Below, one piece after another: positions 49,451-58,769 of a stretch of 64,000 nucleotides of DNA (the stretch's first letter is position 1; every line of letters starts with the position of its first letter). Position numbers and translations under genes: made by a program. A model generated the notes under the pieces. That model was not told the DNA's origin. It saw only the letters and a program-made list of their open reading frames with translations, and ran no database searches. Source of the DNA: CAVOGJ01 sp963695405 (GTDB lineage Bacteria; Planctomycetota; Planctomycetia; Pirellulales; Pirellulaceae); contig CAVOGJ010000003.1 of NCBI GenBank assembly GCA_963695405.1, positions 1,116,001-1,180,000 of the forward strand. The letters are read 5' to 3'.

Positions 49451-52242
49451 TTGAGCTCATCCAACTTCTGCTGCCATTGAGCCAGGTCGTCGGGTCTTTG
49501 CTGGGCTTCAGCAAGCTTGATCAGTCGCTCGAGCGCTCGGCGAAGTAACATTTTGCGCGTCAATGCTGGCATCGTGTTGGCGACTCGATTCAGGTCTCGG
49601 TAGCCGTTTTGCAGTAGATCAACCGATTCTTCGATTCTCCCCAGCTTTAATAAGATCCCTCCGTACTGCGATTGGGCGTCGAATTTACTCCAGCCGTCGT
49701 TGTCAACCACAAATGGCTTGCCCAGCATCTCTTCCAGAAGTCCTTTGGCATCTTCGGCTCGATCTGCCAACTCGTAGGCGTAGGCCAAATCCCTCATTGA
49801 GTTCAACGTTTGGGGATGCGCTTCCCCAAGTGTGTCCTTGCGAAGCTGTAGCGTTTGTTCGTACAGACGTATCGCTTCTTCGAGCTGACCTGCCAATTGG
49901 TACGAGTAGGCCAGCTCGTTCGAATAGTGCAGCGTATCGTGGTGTTTGTCGCCGAGTTTCACTTTACTGAGCTCAAGCAATTCTTTTCTTAGCGCCAGTG
50001 CTTCATCCATGCGACCCATCTGCCCGGAGACAGCGGCAACGTTATCCATGTAAAAAAGCGTATCGGGATGGTCGGCACCCAGTTTGGCTTTACCCACCCG
50101 AAACGCTTGTTCGTAGAGTGGCAGCGCCTTGTCCAATCGCCCTTGGTTTTGATAGGCGACGCCCAAACCGTTCATGACAATCAGCGTGTTGGGGTGGTCA
50201 TCGCCGAATTTGACTCTACAAAGTCGCAGCGTTTGCTCCTTGAGCGGCAGTGCCTCGTCCAGCCGACCTACTGACTCATACGCAGTTGCCAGGTTGTTCA
50301 TCGCACCCAGTGTTGTCGGGTGATCTTGGCCGAGATCGACTTTGCAGATCCGCAGCACTTGTTCGTACAGCTGCAGCGACTCTTGTACCCGGCCTTCCAG
50401 CTGATAGGCACGGGCCAGATTGTTCATTGCGGTAAGCGTTTGGAGGTGGTCGTCACCAAGTTTGGCTTTGCTCAACCGCAGCGTTTGTTCCTTAAGTGCC
50501 AAAGCCTCATCCAACTGACCCACTGACTCGTAGGCTCGGGCCAGATTGTTCATCGCGATGAGCGTTTCAGGGTGGTTGTCGCCGAGTTGAGCTCTTCTCA
50601 GTCGCAGCGATTGTTTGTAGAGCGGCAACGCCTTGTCCAACTGGCCAGTCGATTCGTACGCAGAGGCCAGATCATTCATGGCGACAAGCGTGCTGGGATG
50701 CTCGTTGCCGAGTTGCGTTTTGCTCAGCCGTAGTGACTCTTCGGCCGCGGAAATGGCCGAATCGTATTCACCCAGCGACAAAAAACAAGTGGACAGTTTC
50801 TCCAACAGGACGATACGGCCTTGATCATCCAAAGCGGAGTTCTCCAGGCTCTGCCGGGCCTGCAACAGGACATCCTTGGCCGTCATCGTGGCGTCAGAAC
50901 CGGAGGTCGGATCAACTGCTTGAAACGCATCGGTGACGACCTTCAAGACATCCTCCGACCGTTTGGCCGATGTGATGGCTTTCGCGCGTGACGCCTCGGC
51001 TTCCTCCGCGGCTCGGTTCGCCTTCGCGGCGAATATGGTCGTGGCGGCGATGCCCGCCGTGAGCAGGACCATGAAAAGCCCCACCGTGCCCACCAGCAGA
51101 CGATGTTTGCGGATGAACTTGCGAACGCGGTACCCGGTCGTCGGGGGACGCGCCTCGACCGCGTCGCCGGCCAGATAACGGCTGATGTCTTCGGAAAAAT
51201 CGTGGGGAGTCGCGTAGCGACGCGTGCGGTCTTTCTCCAGCGACTTCATGATGATCCAATCGAGATCGCCGCGAAGGATCTGTTGCAATTTCGAGGGCGG
51301 CACGTTCCGCTGCTCGCTGATCGAACTCAGCTTCTCCGTGGAAGAACTCAACCGCTGGCTGGGACGCGGCGGGTCTTTTTCGCGGACAATCTCCAGTAAT
51401 TGCAGCACCGCGTGCTGGTGGACGGTATCTTCGTCCAGCGGAGTGCTGCCCGCCATCAACTCGTACAGCATCACTCCCAGCGAATAGATGTCGGTCCGTG
51501 TGTCGATGTCGATGGCATCGGTCCGCGCCTGCTCGGGACTCATGTACTGTACCGTACCCACGATCTGGCCGAACTCGGTGTAGATCGTTTTGTCGGTCAA
51601 TTTGGTCTGGTGCTGCAACGCCTTGGCCAGACCAAAGTCGATCACCTTGGCCACCGGTTGGCCCTCGTGGACGTGCACCAGCACATTGGATGGCTTCAGG
51701 TCGCGGTGAATAATCCCCTTTTGATGCGCATGTTGGATCGCATCGCAGACTGGCAAAAATAACTTCAATCGCTCCTCCGGAGTGAGTCGATGGCGATCAC
51801 AGTACTTTGTGATCGGATCCCCCTGGACCAACTCCATCACAAAGTACGGCGTGCCGCCATCCGCTGTACCCGCGTCGAGGACCTTGGCGATGTTCGGATG
51901 GTCCATCATCGACAGCGCCTGCCGCTCGGCCTCGAAGCGGGCAATGATCTGTTTGTCAGTCCGGCCCGACTTAATCAACTTGACGGCCACCCGCCGACGC
52001 ACGGGCCGTTCCTGTTCGGCCAGCCAGACGGCGCCCATCCCACCCACGCCGATTTCCTGGAGCAATTTGTAGGGACCAATCTGACGAGCCGACTCGGCCA
52101 ACAAGGCGTCGAAGGCGTTTTCCGTACCGGCGGTGGAATCGTGGGTATTCACCGTCGCGTCGGGCGGTGACGCTTCGGCAGCGTGCCGTGGGTCGTCTGG
52201 GCGCGAATCGTGGCTTTGAGGGTCGGTGGTCATGGGTGCCAA
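49447..52242 (-). CDS. Membrane Ser/Thr protein kinase with C-terminal TPR array
   Basis: A 931-residue Hanks-type kinase. The glycine loop is EIGVGGMGAVWLAEQ, the catalytic lysine Lys88 (VAVKLI), the catalytic loop HRDLKPSN (179-186) and the metal motif DFG (202-204), so it looks active. One TM helix at about 385-410 (LLVGTVGLFMVLLTAGIAATTIF) separates kinase from an extracytoplasmic array of roughly ten 42-residue TPRs of kinesin-light-chain type (LGDDHPNTLIVMNGLGVAYQNQGRLDKALPLYEQ-like units). This form is common and expanded in planctomycetes and is thought to sense or assemble with periplasmic partners. It converges on the ECF gene; a functional link is likely but unproven. The start may be 52233. 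Confidence 0.93.
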   Translation of the reverse strand: MAPMTTDPQSHDSRPDDPRHAAEASPPDATVNTHDSTAGTENAFDALLAESARQIGPYKLLQEIGVGGMGAVWLAEQERPVRRRVAVKLIKSGRTDKQIIARFEAERQALSMMDHPNIAKVLDAGTADGGTPYFVMELVQGDPITKYCDRHRLTPEERLKLFLPVCDAIQHAHQKGIIHRDLKPSNVLVHVHEGQPVAKVIDFGLAKALQHQTKLTDKTIYTEFGQIVGTVQYMSPEQARTDAIDIDTRTDIYSLGVMLYELMAGSTPLDEDTVHQHAVLQLLEIVREKDPPRPSQRLSSSTEKLSSISEQRNVPPSKLQQILRGDLDWIIMKSLEKDRTRRYATPHDFSEDISRYLAGDAVEARPPTTGYRVRKFIRKHRLLVGTVGLFMVLLTAGIAATTIFAAKANRAAEEAEASRAKAITSAKRSEDVLKVVTDAFQAVDPTSGSDATMTAKDVLLQARQSLENSALDDQGRIVLLEKLSTCFLSLGEYDSAISAAEESLRLSKTQLGNEHPSTLVAMNDLASAYESTGQLDKALPLYKQSLRLRRAQLGDNHPETLIAMNNLARAYESVGQLDEALALKEQTLRLSKAKLGDDHLQTLTAMNNLARAYQLEGRVQESLQLYEQVLRICKVDLGQDHPTTLGAMNNLATAYESVGRLDEALPLKEQTLRLCRVKFGDDHPNTLIVMNGLGVAYQNQGRLDKALPLYEQAFRVGKAKLGADHPDTLFYMDNVAAVSGQMGRMDEALALRKELLELSKVKLGDKHHDTLHYSNELAYSYQLAGQLEEAIRLYEQTLQLRKDTLGEAHPQTLNSMRDLAYAYELADRAEDAKGLLEEMLGKPFVVDNDGWSKFDAQSQYGGILLKLGRIEESVDLLQNGYRDLNRVANTMPALTRKMLLRRALERLIKLAEAQQRPDDLAQWQQKLDELK

Positions 52243-52309
52243 TATACCTTCGCGGCGGCAATTTTGCCTGCGGCTCGTTGGAGCGAGCAGGTGGCGAAGC
52301 CATTCTACG

Positions 52310-52562
52310 GTAGCGTAGCCGTCCCCGGCTGCGGGGAGTCAACTCCGCTTCGGAGCCACCGGGGAATCCGCATTGGCCGTTTCCCATTCCTGCCGACTGC
52401 CACGCCGGCCATACCACGCCGCCGGGACGGCGACGCTACACAATCGTAGCGTAGCCGTCCCCGGCTGCGGGGAGTCAACTCCACTTCGTAGCCGCCGGGG
52501 AAGCCATGTTGGACCTTTCTCTTCCCTTGTGCCGGCCCACGCCGCCGGGACGGCGACGCTAC
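52310..52562. repeat. Family 1 element pair upstream of kinase and SDR
   Basis: Two elements at 52310-52439 and 52446-52562 in the same orientation, joined by ACAATC as in the main array. Ends are GTAGCGTAGCCGTCCCCGGC and CCGGGACGGCGACGCTAC. Interiors differ in length and sequence. They lie in the divergent gap between the kinase and SDR genes, where promoters must also be. Confidence 0.9.
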
Positions 52563-52731
52563 AATAGAGCCGCAACTCATAAGACCGAAGCCGAAAAAAG
52601 GACACGGATCGCGGAGCGATCCACGACATTATCGGAGCATCCAAGGCCACTTTGATATACTCTTCCGCATTGGCCCACAGCAGCTTGCCTGCGGGTCATC
52701 CACGACCACGGTCACGCAGCAGGATCGAGTG

Positions 52732-53541
52732 ATGCAACTGACCAACAAACGCGTGCTCGTCACCGGCGCTTCCAGCGGGATTGGCGCGGCAACGGCCCGA
52801 GAATTCGCGGCCCGTCAGGCTCATGTCTTACTGCTGGCCCGCCGCCGAGAAGAGCTTGAACAAGTCGCTGATGACATATTTCGGGCAGGAGGGAAGGCGT
52901 CCGTGTTCGCGGTGGACCTGTCCGACGCCGATGCCACCCTTCAGTCGTGTGCTCGCATCCAACAGACGATTGGAATTCCGGATGTCATTGTGAATAACGC
53001 TGGCTCGGGCAAGTGGCGATTTCTGGAGGAAACCGAACCACACGAAGCGAGACAGATGATGGCCGTCCCCTATTTCGCCGCCTACACGGTGACCTATGCG
53101 TTTATGAAACAAATGTTGGCGCGACGCCAAGGACACATCGTCAATATCACGTCGCCGGCCGCCTTTACGCCTTGGCCTGGCGCGACTGCGTACACAGTGG
53201 CACGCTGGGCCATGCGTGGTTTTTCCGAGGCGCTGCGTGTCGACCTCCGAGGAACGGGAGTCCGGTGCAGCCTCGTTACCTTCGGGGAGGTGACTTCCGA
53301 GTATTTTGACAACAATCCTGGTAGCCATGAGCGATTGCCCCGCATCGCTCGGCTGTACCCCAAGCTAACTCCCTCCCAGTGCGGTCAAACGCTGGTGCGC
53401 GTCGTCGAGCGGGATTGGCAGGATGTGACGCGGCCTCTGGCTTACGCGTTGAACCTGTGGCTGGCGCGGTTTGCACCAGGGCTCTTTCGTTGGACCATCA
53501 GCCAGACTGGCTGGCAGCGGGAAAATGACGTGCAGACTTAG
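52732..53541 (+). CDS. Short-chain dehydrogenase/reductase with Arg at the catalytic Lys position
   Basis: A 269-residue classical-length SDR. The nucleotide motif is TGASSGIGAA (14-23), the NNAG motif is present (VNNAGSGKW), and the active-site Ser lies in IVNITSPAAF. The Tyr segment is AYTVARWAMRGFSEAL: the residue four after Tyr is Arg, not the usual Lys, which may alter or abolish activity. The C terminus (LNLWLARFAPGLFRWTISQTGW) is hydrophobic, as in membrane-associated 3-ketoacyl or ceramide-type reductases. ATG 52732 follows AGGA. Substrate unknown. Confidence 0.88.
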   Translation: MQLTNKRVLVTGASSGIGAATAREFAARQAHVLLLARRREELEQVADDIFRAGGKASVFAVDLSDADATLQSCARIQQTIGIPDVIVNNAGSGKWRFLEETEPHEARQMMAVPYFAAYTVTYAFMKQMLARRQGHIVNITSPAAFTPWPGATAYTVARWAMRGFSEALRVDLRGTGVRCSLVTFGEVTSEYFDNNPGSHERLPRIARLYPKLTPSQCGQTLVRVVERDWQDVTRPLAYALNLWLARFAPGLFRWTISQTGWQRENDVQT

Positions 53542-53611
53542 CCGCTGACGGTTAGGCCGTCACACCCGCCAGAACCAGCGATTTACGAGACCACACGCTC
53601 GCTTAGCTCAA

Positions 53612-55326
53612 TTATCTTCTTGCTCGCCGCGGCCGGCGGGCTTCCCGATCGCTCGACGAAGCCCTTGCCGCGCGGACGCGGCGACGGCGAGAACGCCGCG
53701 AACCGTCCTCGTAACTCGCTCGATTCTCTCCACTCATCTCGCGTTTGGTCACCGTGTACCGAGCTAGATCATAGCCAGCAAATGGCACATCCGATGCAGG
53801 ATGTCGCGCCCTATCCTCTCGCACCAGCGGCGGCGGTTGCCATGCCCCATCGAGTACCGACGCATCGGGAAGGTAACAGCGCAACATGACGCCGAACGGT
53901 TCGGCGGGGACTGGCAGCCAATTCGACTCGTACGGCGGTCCCGGCGATTCCCGTTGCAGGAAGAGTGTCAGCGAACCATCCGATCCGTAGCTTAGCGATT
54001 CATTCTTCGTACCCAGCGAATAACGATGAAGTTCGTTCTCCGCAAAGAAGTGGAACTGATCGTAAACCGTGAGTGACCAGAATCCGGCCACCGGCGGCAA
54101 CTGCCCGGCTGGAAAGTGGATGCGGTAGCTGTCATTTCCGTCGAGCTGCTGCCCCGCCGCATCCACGTCGGTGGCGAGATAGAGGGCCTCCTCGGCCAGA
54201 TGGACCAGCATATAAGCTTTCGAGACCGCAGTCCGGCTGAGATAATCCCGGCCGAAACGGGCTCCGTTCAGCACTCCGGTCCAGCCGCCTCCAAAATCAT
54301 GGCCCACGTTACAAAAGTCGAACATGGGCCGCAGGATCGACTCATCCGCCTCGGCCGCTGCCCTTTGCAAGATGGAGTTGAGTTCTGGTACCTGTCGATA
54401 GAACTCGCTCAGCCTTCTCGCCTCGTCATACAGCCCTTCTTCACCTTCCAACGGCGGAACCTCGTCTAACACGGCTGGCAACTGGTCCCAAAAATTTTCG
54501 GGCGCACCCAACGAAACTCGTCTTTTCCGCCGGGCGGCGGAAGATCGGAAGCGGCCCGCCAATCCGTGGACTTCATTTCACCAGTAAACTCATCGATTGG
54601 ATAAGCCATGATGTTGTTGAGCAGCGGCTGAATGGCCTCCCGATCCTCAGCCGAATCGTCCAAAAATACTCGCGGTAGAATGACCGCGTATCGAGTCGTC
54701 GACCGATAGACATCTTCGATGTCGTCGGGCACAGTACCTTCCCACTCGGGACCCACTATCAGGTAGTGACCTGCCGCTGACCCAAGTCGCATGCCTGGCG
54801 AACCAAAGACGTCACTGCGTTGATCGAGCAGCTCGATCGACCAATAGCGATCCGCAAAGTCCGGCACCTGGAAGACGACCGGACTCTTGGCTAAATCGCA
54901 AAACCCAATGCCGTAGGCGACGTCCTGATTGGGGCACACAATGAATCGCTGCTCTGGTGCGATGTAATCGGTTTGCATCTTCAGTCGATTCAGCGGTGAA
55001 GTGAATCCTCGACTGCTGGTGTCGCTTCGAAATAGATCCGACAGCGAAGAACCGAATCGCTGCCGACTCAAATTTGCCACGGTTTCGGCGTAGACGTAAG
55101 CCGCGCGCCGATTGTGCATGTTGACCAGCGTGTAAGCCCAGACATAGATTGTCTGCCCTTTATCAAAAATCGCTTCCTCACGCGTCTCGTCCATCGGTTG
55201 CGAGACAGCAGGGCCCGGTTGAGCGTGTAGCCCGGATCCCACAAAGACTGTGAGCATTCCCAGCGAGGCGAAAATCCACCACCAACGCCGCTCAGCCCGC
55301 GCGGATGGTAAGCCGTGGTCGAGCAT
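53612..55326 (-). CDS. DUF1254/DUF1214 protein, broken by one frameshift
   Basis: Two frames form one protein of about 571 residues. After a signal segment (WWWIFASLGMLTVFVGSGLHA) comes a DUF1254 domain (YVWAYTLVNMHNRRAAYVYAE; FIVCPNQDVAYGIGFCDLAKSPVVFQVPDFADRYWSIELLDQ), then a DUF1214 domain (GNDSYRIHFPAGQLPPVAGFWSLTVYDQFHFFAENELHRYSLG). This pair is widespread and functionally unassigned. Restoring one base near 54500-54503 joins FRWVRP to ENFWDQLPAVLDEVPPLEG. The C-terminal 40 residues are Arg-rich and unlike the family, so a further indel near 53720 is possible. ATG 55326 follows AAGGAGAG. Confidence 0.85.
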
Positions 55327-55813
55327 GAGTAACAAACTCTCCTTTACGGCGAATTCGTGACGCCTTCGACGGACGATTCGTGATGGTTGTGCCACCCAGG
55401 TGAAGCTCCGGAGGGATGGCATGCCCCCTGGAGGCGATATCAGACGAGTAACATGAAGTCTACCATATGCCGCCATCCAGAGCGCCAGAGTTTGCGATAT
55501 TTGCCGATCCAGCTCAGCACGACCGTCGTCGCTGGCCGCGTCGCCGTCCGATCGTGACGCCCTCCATCCGCCGAGGAAACCGAGCCAATGTGGTGGGTCG
55601 CGGCACGGTCGACAACGGGGTTCGCTGACCGCGATGCGGAACGATGGTCTCAGTCACAGAAGGCCGCGCACCTCGATCGATGACAGACAACCATGCCCGA
55701 TTCGAGTACAATTCGCCACGGCAGGTGCGGAAGACAAGGAAGACGCGACGTTTCGAAGGGCAAACGTTCCACAGATGGCCCGCACCGGCCGCCATTTCGC
55801 ACGAGCCTCCGGC
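55327..55813. other. Divergent region between the DUF1254 and fuconate dehydratase genes
   Basis: No gene is supported. The fuconate dehydratase frame is open back to 55634, but the extra 60 residues are not like the family. Promoters for both directions are expected here. Confidence 0.4.
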
Positions 55814-57136
55814 ATGCTTTCGCAAATAGTCATCCAAGACGTCGAAGCGATCGACATTCGCTTTCCCACTTCGCGCGATCAAGACGGCTCGGACGCCACC
55901 CATCCCGATCCTGACTATTCCGCAACCTATATCACTCTGCGAACCAACCAACCAGGACTCGTTGGGCATGGGTTAACGTTTACGATCGGTCGAGGTAACG
56001 AGATTTGCGTGGCCATGGCCGCATCGCTCGCTTATCTCGTAAAAGGCCGATCGCTTGGATCGATCGCCGCCGATATGGCCGGGTTCTGGCGATCGCTGAC
56101 GAGCGAGACGCAACTGCGTTGGCTCGGCCCGGAAAAGGGCGTTATCCATCTGGCGACGGCCGCTGTCGTGAATGCCGTATGGGATCTTTACGCCAAAGCG
56201 ATGGAGAAGCCACTGTGGAAGCTAATCGTTGACTTTTCGCCCGAAGAATTCGTCGCTTGCATCGACTTTCGATACCTCTCGGATGTGCTGACGCCGGAGC
56301 AGGCAATCGAGCTGCTCAATGCGAATCAGCCCACCGTCGAAGAACGGGAAGCCTATGTTCGACAGCATGGCTTTCCAGCCTACACAACGTCCGCCGGCTG
56401 GTTGGGCTACTCGGACGAGAAAATTCGACGATTGTGTCGAGCCGGCATGGCCGAGGGTTGGTGTCATTTCAAGATAAAGGTCGGTGCCGACATCGAGGAT
56501 GATTGCCGACGAGCCGCGATCATTCGTGAAGAGATCGGACCGCAACGAAGCTTGATGTTGGACGCCAACCAACGCTGGGAGATCGGTGAGGCCATCGCGA
56601 ACATGCGGCGGTTGGCCATCTTCGATCCGTGGTGGATCGAGGAGCCGACTTCACCGGATGACGTGCTCGGACACGCCACTATTGCCAAAGCAATCGCGCC
56701 GATTGCCGTGGCGACGGGCGAGATGTGCCAAAATCGCATCCTCTTCAAACAGTTTATGCAGGCGGGCGGGATGCAGATTTGCCAGATTGACAGTTGCCGC
56801 CTGGGGGGCGTCAATGAGATCTTGGCTGTGTTGCTGATGGCCAAACAATTCGGCGTTCCCGTCTGTCCTCACGCAGGTGGTGTGGGACTGTGCGAGTACG
56901 TGAATCACCTGATTATGGTCGACTACATCCGCATCTCCGCGAGCCTCGAGAATCGCATCGCGGAATACGTCGACCATCTTCACGAGCACTTTGAGCATCC
57001 TGTGGTGATTCGAAATGGGGCCTATCTGCCACCGGCGGCCACCGGATACGGCATCACGATGAAATCCGCGTCGCTGAAGGAATTTGCGTACCCACACGGC
57101 CCCGTCTGGAAAAGTGAAAAGGGGGTAAGCGGATGA
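55814..57136 (+). CDS. L-fuconate dehydratase (enolase superfamily)
   Basis: A 440-residue member of the mandelate racemase/enolase superfamily that should dehydrate L-fuconate to 2-keto-3-deoxy-L-fuconate. All catalytic positions known from Xanthomonas FucD have counterparts here: Lys220 and Lys222 (HFKIKVGAD), metal ligands Asp250 (LMLDANQRW), Glu276 (WWIEEPTSP) and Glu303 (ATGEMCQN), and His353 (CPHAGGVGL). The N-terminal capping domain (DIRFPTSRDQDGSDATHPDPDYSATYI) also matches the FucD group. ATG 55814 was chosen since family similarity begins there. The stop overlaps the next SDR gene (ATGA), its probable pathway partner. Confidence 0.92.
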   Translation: MLSQIVIQDVEAIDIRFPTSRDQDGSDATHPDPDYSATYITLRTNQPGLVGHGLTFTIGRGNEICVAMAASLAYLVKGRSLGSIAADMAGFWRSLTSETQLRWLGPEKGVIHLATAAVVNAVWDLYAKAMEKPLWKLIVDFSPEEFVACIDFRYLSDVLTPEQAIELLNANQPTVEEREAYVRQHGFPAYTTSAGWLGYSDEKIRRLCRAGMAEGWCHFKIKVGADIEDDCRRAAIIREEIGPQRSLMLDANQRWEIGEAIANMRRLAIFDPWWIEEPTSPDDVLGHATIAKAIAPIAVATGEMCQNRILFKQFMQAGGMQICQIDSCRLGGVNEILAVLLMAKQFGVPVCPHAGGVGLCEYVNHLIMVDYIRISASLENRIAEYVDHLHEHFEHPVVIRNGAYLPPAATGYGITMKSASLKEFAYPHGPVWKSEKGVSG

Positions 57137-57879
57137 ACGGGCGACTGGCCGGCAAGAAGATCGTCATCACCGCGGCGGCGCAAGGAATCGGGCGGGCCTC
57201 GGCTCTGGCCTGCGTTGCGGCCGGTGCCCACGTCGTCGCGACCGACATCAATGAATCCGCACTCGAATCACTCAGCCACGAGAGCGGCCGCCTGCAGACG
57301 CAACGATTGGACGTGACTGACGGCGCGGCGATCGAGCGCTTCGCACAAAACACCGGTACGATCGACGTGCTCTTTAACTGCGCTGGCTACGTGCATCACG
57401 GCACGATATTGGACTGCTCGCCGACCGATTGGGAGCGGTCGTTCGCAATCAACGTGACATCGATGTATGATCTGATTCGCGCTTTCCTGCCGCAGATGCT
57501 ACAGGCTGGCAGCGGCACCATCATCAACATGTCGAGCGTCGCATCGAGCATCATCGCGCCCCCCAATCGATTCGTCTACTGCGCCACCAAAGCTGCCGTG
57601 ATTGGCATGACGAAATCGATAGCGGCCGATTATGTCGGTCGAGGCATCCGTTGTAATGCGATCTGCCCCGGAACCGTGCAGAGCCCCTCGCTGGAAGAGC
57701 GGATCCGCGCCGGCGGGGATTACGAGTCGGCACGCGCCGCATTCCTCGCGCGACAGCCCCAAGGACGTCTTGGCCAACCCGAGGAAATTGCCGCCCTGGT
57801 TGTCTATCTCGCCTCGGACGAATCGGCCTATACAACGGGCGCTACGCATGTGATCGACGGCGGCTGGTCGATGTCGTAG
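57133..57879 (+). CDS. SDR oxidoreductase, probable 2-keto-3-deoxy-L-fuconate dehydrogenase
   Basis: A 248-residue classical SDR with the cofactor motif TAAAQGIGRASAL, NCAG in place of NNAG, and an intact active site: Ser in IINMSSVASS and Tyr/Lys in YCATKAAV. The C-terminal part (GNTVQSP-like CPGTVQSPSLEERI and RQPQGRLGQPEEIAALVVYLASDESAYTTGATHVIDGGWS) is close to 2-keto-3-deoxy-L-fuconate 4-dehydrogenases. It is translationally coupled to the dehydratase, which supports this role; other sugar-acid substrates are possible. A GGGGGTAAG lies before the start. Confidence 0.88.
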   Translation: MNGRLAGKKIVITAAAQGIGRASALACVAAGAHVVATDINESALESLSHESGRLQTQRLDVTDGAAIERFAQNTGTIDVLFNCAGYVHHGTILDCSPTDWERSFAINVTSMYDLIRAFLPQMLQAGSGTIINMSSVASSIIAPPNRFVYCATKAAVIGMTKSIAADYVGRGIRCNAICPGTVQSPSLEERIRAGGDYESARAAFLARQPQGRLGQPEEIAALVVYLASDESAYTTGATHVIDGGWSMS

Positions 57880-57911
57880 GCGGCTGGACGAACGATGGCG
57901 AAACGGCAACG

Positions 57912-58625
57912 TCACGCGCCGCCGAGCATTTCGTCGTATTCGGGATAGGGATCTTCGTCAAATACGGCGCGGACGAAAGGAGTATTGAGAAACAACATCA
58001 TCCGCACATAGACGCCAGCCTTCAAGAGCAGGCCAATAAACGTACCGATTAACGTTCCAAAGGCGACGCCGTTCATGTGTTGATTCACGATGCCATCGAT
58101 GTCTTTCATATTGGCAGCGTACTTGTAAATCGTCATGCGGCTCGTTTCTTCCAATTGTCCGCTGATCGCGATAAACATGGCGCATCCCAGCACCGCGCCG
58201 GCGACGTGAAACCCGATCGCCGAACCAAAGATATAGAGCATCATCGTGCGAGCAAAAGGAAGCTTCATCAACATGATCACGGCCCCCGCCAACAGTGCCA
58301 CGGAGAGCGCGAATTTTGTGAAATAGAAGAGCAGCCGGAGGACGCGAAAGTCCCTTTCGACCTTCTTCGCCGCATGAACCAGTTTCAGTTGTTCGTAGCT
58401 CAGCCTACGGTGGCCAACATTTAGCGCTTCCGACCCTTGGATCGTCATTTGAACGCCACGTGCCGATGTTCCCAATCCCCACACTCCAAACAACAGGCAC
58501 AACGAGCACAGCACGGTCAATCCTTTTGTCCAGTCGGCGTCCTTGATACGGATCGCGAATTCTTTGTCGCTTGTTCTTTGCGATTGCTCAAAGAACTTGG
58601 CGCTGCTGAGTTCGACTTGCATCAT
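57912..58625 (-). CDS. Hypothetical four-helix membrane protein
   Basis: A 237-residue protein with about four TM helices: LTVLCSLCLLFGVWGLG, YFTKFALSVALLAGAVIML, MMLYIFGSAIGFHVAGAVLGCAMFIAI and FGTLIGTFIGLLLKAGVYVRMMLF. A soluble segment with QMTIQGSEALNVGHRRLSYEQLKLVHAAKK lies between helices 1 and 2. The C terminus is acidic (DEDPYPEYDEMLGG). I recognise no family. AGGAA lies three bases before the first ATG and six before the second (58622). Confidence 0.6.
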   Translation of the reverse strand: MMQVELSSAKFFEQSQRTSDKEFAIRIKDADWTKGLTVLCSLCLLFGVWGLGTSARGVQMTIQGSEALNVGHRRLSYEQLKLVHAAKKVERDFRVLRLLFYFTKFALSVALLAGAVIMLMKLPFARTMMLYIFGSAIGFHVAGAVLGCAMFIAISGQLEETSRMTIYKYAANMKDIDGIVNQHMNGVAFGTLIGTFIGLLLKAGVYVRMMLFLNTPFVRAVFDEDPYPEYDEMLGGA

Positions 58626-58769
58626 CGATTCCTGAAATATGTCACTATGAATCCGAAACTCAGCCGTCCGTCGTGCAAAGCTAGGTCATGGTTCGCTCGG
58701 AATCAAGCGAATCGACGGTAACGACTGGTCGGATCGTAGCGGTCAGACGTGATCACGCCGTCCACGAGT

